Assembly: GCA_017446885.1 (NCBI GenBank)
Contig: JAFSOR010000001.1
Span: 47,017-111,016 of the forward strand
DNA length: 64,000 nt
Direction of reading: 5' to 3'
Source: Spirochaetia bacterium
Lineage (GTDB): Bacteria; Spirochaetota; Spirochaetia; CADAEX01
In this document: in pieces, positions 58,150-64,000 of the stretch
Numbering within the stretch: the stretch's first letter is position 1
Layout of the letters: the number at the start of each line of letters is the position of its first letter
The notes under the pieces: generated by a model
The model's database searches: none
Seen by the model: the letters and a program-made list of their open reading frames with translations, nothing else
What the model was told of the DNA's origin: nothing
Position numbers and translations under genes: made by a program

Positions 58150-58574
58150 ATATTTATCTTCTGGATACAAATATTATCTCCGAACCATCGAAACCGGTGC
58201 AGAACAATAAAGTAACCGACAGAATCAAAAAGGATATCGATTTTTCATGTATAAGTTCTATCACTTGGGGTGAGATATTGTCGGGAATAAAGTGTCTGCC
58301 TAAGGGTATAAAACGAGAAGCCCTGCAATCCTACTATATAAATCAGGTGCAGAAAGTTTTTGAAATAATACCTTTTGATACCAGTGCAGCAGCTGTATAC
58401 TCTGATCTGGTGGAAAGATTGAAGGAAAAAGGGACTCCGGCTCCCAAATTTGATACATTAATTGCGGCAACAGCAATAGCAAATAACCTGATATTGGTGA
58501 CCAGAAATACAACAGATTTTAAAGCAATTTCAGAAATTTCATCCCTAATGCTTGAGAACTGGTTTGAAGAATAA
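58146..58574 (+). CDS. vapC: PIN-domain toxin (VapC type)
   Basis: 142 residues with DTN (7-9), SITWGEILSGIKCLPKG, FDTLIAATAIANN and LVTRNTTDFKAI; clearly related to the toxin at 53757. Catalytic acids present. Confidence 0.9.
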   Translation: MNIYLLDTNIISEPSKPVQNNKVTDRIKKDIDFSCISSITWGEILSGIKCLPKGIKREALQSYYINQVQKVFEIIPFDTSAAAVYSDLVERLKEKGTPAPKFDTLIAATAIANNLILVTRNTTDFKAISEISSLMLENWFEE

Positions 58575-58643
58575 TAAAAATATTTACCTGTAGCATTATT
58601 TGACACACCTATAGGGATATAGTATGCCTATCTCCTATGAAAT

Positions 58644-58696
58644 GCCTGCTGGAGACCGGGTTTTCCGGAGTCTTTTCTGTGGCAGTTCCAGCAGGC
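58644..58696 (+). terminator. Long hairpin after the second toxin gene
   Basis: 10-bp stem GCCTGCTGGA (58644-58653) with TCCAGCAGGC (58687-58696), a small inner CCGG/CCGG hairpin, then GACTTTTT. Likely a terminator between the toxin and the CRISPR locus, though the loop is unusually long. Confidence 0.5.
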
Positions 58697-58753
58697 GACT
58701 TTTTAGCGGGAGGTGGGGAGGCTATGTTTAAGGTGTTTGATTTATGGTTGTGC

Positions 58754-58880
58754 AAAAAACAAAAAGGAAGCCGTAGCTTCCTTTTCTCATTTAAGGCTAT
58801 TTACATTCTTAAGAATGTAAAAGCATTTTGCGGGGTCAAATGACCCCTTGTTAGCAGGTTGACCAGAAAATATAATCAGT
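58754..58880 (-). ncRNA. tracrRNA of the type II-C CRISPR locus
   Basis: About 127 nt on the minus strand. The 5' part (58851-58880) is an anti-repeat: starting ACTGATTATATTTTCTGGTC it pairs with the CRISPR repeat over 30 bp with three G-U pairs and a single bulged U. Then come GGGGTCA/TGACCCC (58832-58847), a TTACATTCTT/AAGAATGTAA palindrome (58801-58820) and a terminator stem GGAAGC/GCTTCC (58766-58781) followed by T5GT6. A matching promoter lies upstream. Confidence 0.88.
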
Positions 58881-58886
58881 ATGCTT

Positions 58887-58915
58887 ATAATAATGTTATT
58901 TTGCTTTTTTGTCAA
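58887..58915 (-). promoter_or_regulatory. tracrRNA promoter
   Basis: On the minus strand: perfect TTGACA (58915-58910), 17-bp spacer, TATTAT (58892-58887); predicted start about 58880, at the beginning of the anti-repeat. The same 97-bp gap must hold the divergent cas9 promoter. Confidence 0.8.
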
Positions 58916-58977
58916 ATTATTTGTTTTTAAAATTAAAAATGTATGATATTGTAAAAAGGGGAGAATGAAAGAATATT

Positions 58978-61900
58978 ATGAATTGGCGTTTAGGTCTTGA
59001 TCTTGGAACTAATTCAATTGGTTGGAGTGTCTTTTCCTTAACAGAAGAAAAAGAGATTGATACTTTAGTTGATTTGGGTGTCAGAATTTTTTCTGATGGT
59101 AGAGATCCTAAATCTAAAGAACCTTTGGCTGTCGAACGAAGAATTGCCCGTGGCCAAAGAAAACTGATTTATAGGCGAAAACTACGTCGAAAGGCAACTT
59201 TTAGACTTTTGCAGAAAAGTGGCCTATTCCCTAATGATAAAGCAAAAGCAAAAGATATCAAATCTTTAAATCCATATGAACTTAGAGTTAAAGCGTTGGA
59301 TACAAGGTTGGAACCATTTGAATTGGGACGTGTCCTTTTTAATCTTTCTGTACGGCGTGGTTTTAAGAGTAATAGAAAAGACAGTTCGAGAGAAGAAACT
59401 AAAGATAAGGAATCAAAAAGTTCAAAATTGACGCAGAAAGATCTTCAGACAAATCTCGATAAGGCAATAAGAGAATCAAATTGTAGAACGTTAGGTGAGT
59501 TTCTGTGGAAAAATAGAGAACAAAATGGTGGATTGAGATTTGTTCCAGATAGAATGATTTTTTACCCGACTCGGCAGATGTATGAAGAAGAATTTAATAA
59601 AATCAGAGAAGTTCAAGCTCATTTTTATTCAAACATTGATTGGGATTCTATTTTTGAGTCTATATTTAATCAAAGACCATTAAGGCCGCAGGCAAGAGGG
59701 TATTGTCAGTATAAACCTACAGAAGAACGAACTTTTAAATCTATGCCTTGTGCACAAAAACTCAGAATTATACAGGATGTTCGTAATCTTCGTTACTATG
59801 ATGAGAAAGGAAATCTTACATCATTGACCGAAGCTCAGGATAAAGTTCTTCTGGAATTATTAAATTCAAAAGAAAAAATGACATTTGATGCTATAAGAAA
59901 AGCTCTTAAAATAGACAGCACATGTACATTTAATCTTGAAGAGAACAGGACTGAATTAAAGGGAAATACAACTGCTGTGAAAATGGCAAATAAAAATCGA
60001 TTTGGGAGTGCGTGGTATAGTCTTCCTCTTTTTGAGCAGGATACACTCGTTGAAACACTTATTACGGCAGATGATGATGACCAAGTTTTAGATATTCTGA
60101 AAAAATATAATCTTTCTGATGAACAGAATAAATCTATTCTGCAATTGATTCTGCCTACTGGAACAACAATGCTTTGCAGAGATGTATCTGAGACATTGGT
60201 TGCTATCATGGAAGAAAATTATGATTATTCATATACAATGGCTGTTGAGGCGTTTGGATATAAATATGCTGATCAGACGGTAGAGAAATATGATAATCTT
60301 CCGTATTATGGAAAGATTCTTGTCGGTGCCACAATGGGGGCTAGTCCTGATGCTTCAGAAGATTTTCCAGAGAAAAAATATGGAAAAATCAGCAATCCAA
60401 CTGTTCATGTGGCATTAAATCAGACTAGAGTTGTTGTAAATGAACTTATCAAGGTGTATGGAAGACCCTCTCAAATTTCGGTTGAGCTGTCAAGAGATCT
60501 TAAGGCTAGCCGAGAAGCAAAAGCAGCTATACAGAAAAAACAGAACGAAAACAAGAAACGAAACGAAATCTTGAACAAAAATATTACAGATGCATTTAAA
60601 ATTGAATATCCCAATAGAAATGACCGTCTTAAATTCAGATTATGGGAAGAACTAGGTGAAAATCCTCTTGAACGGAGATGCATTTATTGTGGAAGACAGA
60701 TTTCTGGTTCTGAACTTTTTACTAAGGAAATAGAAATTGAACATATTTTACCGTTCAGCAGAACACTGTTAGATTCAGAAAATAATCTAACTATAGCACA
60801 TAGCAGTTGTAATAGTGCAAAAGGCGATAGGTCGCCTTATGAGGCTTTTAGTTCGAACCCTGGAAAATTTATTTGGAAGGAAATTTTAGAAAGGGCAAAA
60901 ATGCTTAAAAATGTTTCTAAACGGAACAAATTTTTACCTATAGCTATGGAGAGCTTTGAGAAGGATTCCAGTTTTATTGCACGGCAGCTGACTGATAATG
61001 CTTATCTTTCCAAGATGGCCCTGCGCTATTTAAAAAGTATTGTTGATAAACCTTCTGATGTCTGGGCAGTAAACGGCGGAATGACTAAGTTGCTCAGGGA
61101 TAAATGGAAAATAGATTCTATTCTGAAAAAGAAAATAGATGAAAAAGAAATAGAGAAGTTTGGATTAAAAAAAGAACTGTTTGGAGAGTATAGAAAAAAT
61201 CGACTTGATCATCGTCATCATGCGTTAGATGCTGTCGTTATTGCCATGACAGACCGTTCTTTGGTAAAGGAAATTTCCTCGAAGAATGCAACATCTATGC
61301 AGAATAGGATTGTGGTCCCAGAAATATCAAATTACAGCGAAATTAAGGATAAGGTAAAACATATTGTAGTCAGCTTTAAGCCTGATCATGGAGCAGAAGG
61401 AAAACTTTCAAAAGCAACCTTGTTGGGAAAAATTAAACGGGAAGAAAGAGTAGAAATTACTGATATAAAAGAAACAGATTTTATTTCAATAAAGAATGAA
61501 CATGTCCGAAATGATTTCTCTATAAAATTTGAAGAACTTAAAAATTTAAAAGCTGTTATTAAAGCACTAAAGGACATTTATCCCCAGGTTATACTGTTCA
61601 GAGAATTTTATGTTGCCCGTGAACTTATTTCTAGCTTTACTAAGCGTAAAGATTTTGATTCAATTGTTGATCCGAAGATTAAGGAACAGTTATTGCATTT
61701 TATAGGTTCTGCACCAGAAAAAGAAATCAAGAATCTTATTCCTGAATTCTCCAAGCAGACAGGAATTAGAAAAGTTAGATGTTTTAATAGAATGCAGACC
61801 CCTATTGAGATTAAAGGAGAAATCCCAAGATATCTTTCCCCAGAGGACTATTTTGCCGCAACTATTTGGCAAATACCACCTAAAAAAGTTGATTCTAAAC

Positions 61901-62298
61901 CAACTTATGAAGCACAGTATATCAGACGTGATCAGCTTGATAAAAATAATAGGCCAAAGAAAGAGTTGTTGGATTGCTGGAAACAAGAACATCATCCTTC
62001 TGCTAAAATGGTGTGTGTGCTTCATAAAGATGATTATCTGGAATTCAGCGACGGTGGTGATTTATATAAATGTCGAGTTGCTGGATTCTCTGCTACAAAT
62101 AATGGAATAGATATCCGTCCTATTTATGCTGTAAATGATTGTGCAGACTGGCTTTTGACAACACAGGAAGATATGACTGAAAAATGCTGGAAACCACAGA
62201 AGAGGCAGAACTTTGTTGCTGTGAATGTTCTTTTTGGGAAGAAGATGGCTAGACAGATTACAGTTAATCCTATTGGGAGAGTTTTTAGGAAAAAATAG
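58978..62298 (+). CDS. cas9: Cas9 nuclease, type II-C size
   Basis: RNA-guided DNA endonuclease, 1106 residues. RuvC-I GLDLGTNSIGWS with D8; bridge helix rich in Arg (RRIARGQRKLIYRRKLRRKA); RuvC-II SVELSRD with E503; HNH EIEIEHILPFSRTLLDSENN with H589; RuvC-III DHRHHALDAVVIA with H748 and D751; then a PAM-interacting C-terminus. All catalytic residues are present. The ATG at 58978 gives the conserved N-terminus; GGGGAG is 14 nt upstream and a closer GAAAGA may serve. AT-rich with A/T-ending codons compared with the housekeeping genes, which suggests acquisition by transfer. Confidence 0.97.
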   Translation: MNWRLGLDLGTNSIGWSVFSLTEEKEIDTLVDLGVRIFSDGRDPKSKEPLAVERRIARGQRKLIYRRKLRRKATFRLLQKSGLFPNDKAKAKDIKSLNPYELRVKALDTRLEPFELGRVLFNLSVRRGFKSNRKDSSREETKDKESKSSKLTQKDLQTNLDKAIRESNCRTLGEFLWKNREQNGGLRFVPDRMIFYPTRQMYEEEFNKIREVQAHFYSNIDWDSIFESIFNQRPLRPQARGYCQYKPTEERTFKSMPCAQKLRIIQDVRNLRYYDEKGNLTSLTEAQDKVLLELLNSKEKMTFDAIRKALKIDSTCTFNLEENRTELKGNTTAVKMANKNRFGSAWYSLPLFEQDTLVETLITADDDDQVLDILKKYNLSDEQNKSILQLILPTGTTMLCRDVSETLVAIMEENYDYSYTMAVEAFGYKYADQTVEKYDNLPYYGKILVGATMGASPDASEDFPEKKYGKISNPTVHVALNQTRVVVNELIKVYGRPSQISVELSRDLKASREAKAAIQKKQNENKKRNEILNKNITDAFKIEYPNRNDRLKFRLWEELGENPLERRCIYCGRQISGSELFTKEIEIEHILPFSRTLLDSENNLTIAHSSCNSAKGDRSPYEAFSSNPGKFIWKEILERAKMLKNVSKRNKFLPIAMESFEKDSSFIARQLTDNAYLSKMALRYLKSIVDKPSDVWAVNGGMTKLLRDKWKIDSILKKKIDEKEIEKFGLKKELFGEYRKNRLDHRHHALDAVVIAMTDRSLVKEISSKNATSMQNRIVVPEISNYSEIKDKVKHIVVSFKPDHGAEGKLSKATLLGKIKREERVEITDIKETDFISIKNEHVRNDFSIKFEELKNLKAVIKALKDIYPQVILFREFYVARELISSFTKRKDFDSIVDPKIKEQLLHFIGSAPEKEIKNLIPEFSKQTGIRKVRCFNRMQTPIEIKGEIPRYLSPEDYFAATIWQIPPKKVDSKPTYEAQYIRRDQLDKNNRPKKELLDCWKQEHHPSAKMVCVLHKDDYLEFSDGGDLYKCRVAGFSATNNGIDIRPIYAVNDCADWLLTTQEDMTEKCWKPQKRQNFVAVNVLFGKKMARQITVNPIGRVFRKK

Positions 62299-62329
62299 AG
62301 TTTTTGATTCAGTATGCCGATAAATAGGT

Positions 62330-63250
62330 ATGCTGAATAAAGTACTTGAGGTCTTTGAAGAAAACCGTTATCTCTCTTTACGACGAGGTTTTGTCATAAT
62401 CCAACAGGCTAATATCATTCTTGCCTCAGTCCCTTTAGACAATATTGCAGTACTTTTACTTACTGCTCAAAGTGTTACTCTGACGAAGAATGTGATAAAT
62501 GCATTAGTTGAGAAAGGCTGTATCATTGTTTCCTGTGGTAGGAACTATGTTCCTGTAAGTATGACAGCACCAATTGCTTCTCATTATCTTTTTTCTAAGA
62601 ATATTAAAAATCAGATAAGTGCTTCATTACCCTTAAAGAAAAGGATATGGCAACAAATTGTCATGAAGAAAATACAAAATCAAGCGTTATCCCTTTGCTT
62701 TTGTGGCATGGAGGAAGATGCAAAAAAGGTCAATAAAATTGCTTCTCTTGTTAAATCTGGAGATGTAGATAACAGAGAAGCCTATGCTGCAAGACTTTAC
62801 TGGAAATTATTATTTGGCGACTCTTTTATTCGTGACAAGGACGGAGATGGGATTAATGCATTATTGAACTATGGGTATGCAATAATGCGAGCTGCTATGG
62901 CTAGGGCAATATGTTCTGCAGGGCTTATTCCTTCTTTGGGAATACATCATGATAATAATGTAAATCAATTTTGTCTGGCTGACGATTTTTTTGAAATATA
63001 TAGACCTGTGATTGATTGTATAGTCTATAAATTGTGGCGTTCTAATGAAATAGAACTTAATTCAAAGACAAAAAAAATATTCGCAGAATCAATTAAAATT
63101 CATGTATGGACTAACGAAGGTGATACACCGATTTTTCAAAGTATGCACTATTTAATTTCTTCTTATATTCGTTCACTGGAACAAAAGAAGATGGTGATAG
63201 AACTACCAGAATGGAAAGGAAATGGGAATGGAATTACCATCATTGAATAG
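62330..63250 (+). CDS. cas1: CRISPR integrase Cas1
   Basis: 306 residues; type II Cas1 with catalytic E150 (NREAYAARLYW), H206 (GIHHDNN) and the LADDFFE acidic end. 31 bp after cas9. Needed with Cas2 for spacer acquisition. Confidence 0.97.
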   Translation: MLNKVLEVFEENRYLSLRRGFVIIQQANIILASVPLDNIAVLLLTAQSVTLTKNVINALVEKGCIIVSCGRNYVPVSMTAPIASHYLFSKNIKNQISASLPLKKRIWQQIVMKKIQNQALSLCFCGMEEDAKKVNKIASLVKSGDVDNREAYAARLYWKLLFGDSFIRDKDGDGINALLNYGYAIMRAAMARAICSAGLIPSLGIHHDNNVNQFCLADDFFEIYRPVIDCIVYKLWRSNEIELNSKTKKIFAESIKIHVWTNEGDTPIFQSMHYLISSYIRSLEQKKMVIELPEWKGNGNGITIIE

Positions 63251-63563
63251 GTATGAATTATTGTGGATGATAGTGTTATTTGATCTTCCTGTTATAGAAA
63301 AGGAAGAACGCAAAGCTGCAACAGATTTCAGAAATTTTTTATTGGATCATGGGTTTTCAATGATTCAGTATTCAATTTATACAAAATTGTTTTCAGGAAA
63401 AGATGCCTGTGGGAAGTATTATACTTTGATAGAAAAAAACTTGCCCAAAGAGGGGAAAGTCGATATATTAACTATAACAGATAAGCAATATGGAAATATT
63501 ATCAGTTATAATGCACATAAAAAAACAGAAAAAAAAGAACCAGAACAACTCCTATTGTTCTAA
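63228..63563 (+). CDS. cas2: CRISPR-associated Cas2
   Basis: 111 residues from the ATG at 63228, 7 nt after AAAGGA (an ATG at 63222 is too close to it). ELLWMIVLFDLPVIEKEERKAA is the ferredoxin-fold start with Asp. Overlaps the cas1 end by 23 bp. No csn2 or cas4 follows, which fits subtype II-C. Confidence 0.95.
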   Translation: MELPSLNRYELLWMIVLFDLPVIEKEERKAATDFRNFLLDHGFSMIQYSIYTKLFSGKDACGKYYTLIEKNLPKEGKVDILTITDKQYGNIISYNAHKKTEKKEPEQLLLF

Positions 63564-63578
63564 CAATGCTTTAAAAAT

Positions 63579-63634
63579 AATACGCTGGATTTCTGATAAC
63601 TCTTTGTATCTTAATAAGTTATCTCCAGCGTATT
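63579..63634 (-). terminator. Hairpin at the cas2-proximal end of the array (putative pre-crRNA terminator)
   Basis: AATACGCTGGA (63579-63589) pairs with TCCAGCGTATT (63624-63634), and inside it GATAAC (63595-63600) with GTTATC (63618-63623), with a 5-nt bulge and a 17-nt loop. Read leftward, a T-rich ATTATTTTTAAAG follows. The right arm uses the first 3 bp of the first repeat. Confidence 0.6.
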
Positions 63635-64000
63635 ATAACTGATTACATTTCCCGGTCAACCTGCAACTGATAACTGCAGAAAATCTGGCTTTAGTTTATT
63701 ATAACTGATTACATTTCCCGGTCAACCTGCAACTAACCCAAAATATGAAGATTATAATAGCACATTATAACTGATTACATTTCCCGGTCAACCTGCAACC
63801 TATAATGAAGAATTGAAAAACAATGTCCAATTATAACTGATTACATTTCCCGGTCAACCTGCAACCTCTGTCCGCAGGGTCTGGGTGTGTGGTGGATTAT
63901 AACTGATTACATTTCCCGGTCAACCTGCAACTGGTTCTAGTCCGGGTAGTTATGTTCCTCTATTATAACTGATTACATTTCCCGGTCAACCTGCAACTGG
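63632..64000 (-). CRISPR. Type II CRISPR array, six repeats visible, continues past the window
   Basis: 36-bp repeats at 63632, 63698, 63764, 63830, 63896 and 63962, all identical, with five 30-bp spacers. In crRNA orientation (minus strand) the repeat starts GTTGCAGGTTGACCGGG and ends TCAGTTATAAT, the II-C pattern. Each repeat holds TTGACC (positions 9-14), a 16-bp spacer and TATAAT (31-36), so crRNAs are probably started at every repeat and run leftward. The leader end is outside the window on the right. Confidence 0.98.

Noticed and set aside
58637..58843. 68-residue plus-strand ORF between the toxin and cas9
   Set aside because: Runs through a hairpin and the antisense of the tracrRNA and its terminator; no ribosome-binding site and no protein-like pattern.
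63228..63563. Subtype II-A assignment
   Set aside because: No csn2 gene follows cas2 and Cas9 is of the short type; the array begins 68 bp after cas2.
63632..64000. Rightward transcription of the array from a leader beside cas2
   Set aside because: The short gap after cas2 has no promoter, while the repeat-embedded promoters and the GTT...AAT repeat polarity point leftward.

Overview
The window reads as a chromosomal segment of a host- or gut-associated spirochete, most likely a Treponema relative. The main evidence is the stripped-down V-type ATPase operon in the order E, DUF2764 protein, A, B, D, I, K, with no C, F or G genes, as in Treponema and Borrelia. Rpn-type and ORF6N-type accessory genes, common in treponemes, fit as well. 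The species is not identifiable from the sequence alone.

Layout. 1-8853 is the conserved rimP-nusA-infB-rbfA-truB-ribF-rpsO-pnp translation/RNA operon on the minus strand; pnp is cut by the window edge. 8865-14435 is a small accessory region: comF, a tRNA-like relic, an uncharacterised gene, a glutathione peroxidase with a small ferredoxin-thioredoxin-reductase-like protein, a cassette of tiny orphan genes separated by decayed repeats, and Rpn and ORF6N genes sharing an 87-bp upstream element. 14473-28912 is housekeeping: M16 protease, EttA, NUDIX, tRNA-Glu and tRNA-Gln, CimA-LeuA, a SPOR protein, LigA, a YggS-type PLP protein, RluD and an MBL hydrolase. 29059-31427 holds a TAXI binding protein and a saccharopine-dehydrogenase-like enzyme.

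31447-44100 is a compact ethanolamine-utilisation microcompartment operon: EutA, B, C, L, aldehyde dehydrogenase, two identical BMC-H proteins, EutT, PduL, a BMC-associated protein, EutN, PduS-like, PduT-like, EutS and EutP, then a LysR regulator. Together these would cleave ethanolamine to acetaldehyde and ammonia with adenosylcobalamin, oxidise acetaldehyde to acetyl-CoA, make acetyl phosphate, and reduce and adenosylate the cobalamin inside a shell. Four proteins carry terminal amphipathic helices that look like encapsulation tags. No EutVW, EutR, EutH or alcohol dehydrogenase gene is present here.

44198-51402 is the V-ATPase operon, followed by a flavodiiron/flavin-reductase/rubredoxin fusion and a free rubredoxin (oxygen or NO defence). 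53402-58574 is accessory: two Phd/VapC toxin-antitoxin modules with the same operator geometry, an AlbA-type regulator with a coding VNTR, an isochorismatase-fold hydrolase, a HTH-ATPase-STAS-like fusion and a VOC protein. 58754 to the right edge is a type II-C CRISPR-Cas locus (cas9-cas1-cas2 and array). I could place its tracrRNA, divergent from cas9 and with its own promoter and terminator. Every CRISPR repeat carries a TTGACC-16-TATAAT promoter that would drive crRNA synthesis leftward toward cas2, as in Neisseria II-C arrays. This locus, with its nearly fully paired repeat/anti-repeat, is the most notable system in the window.
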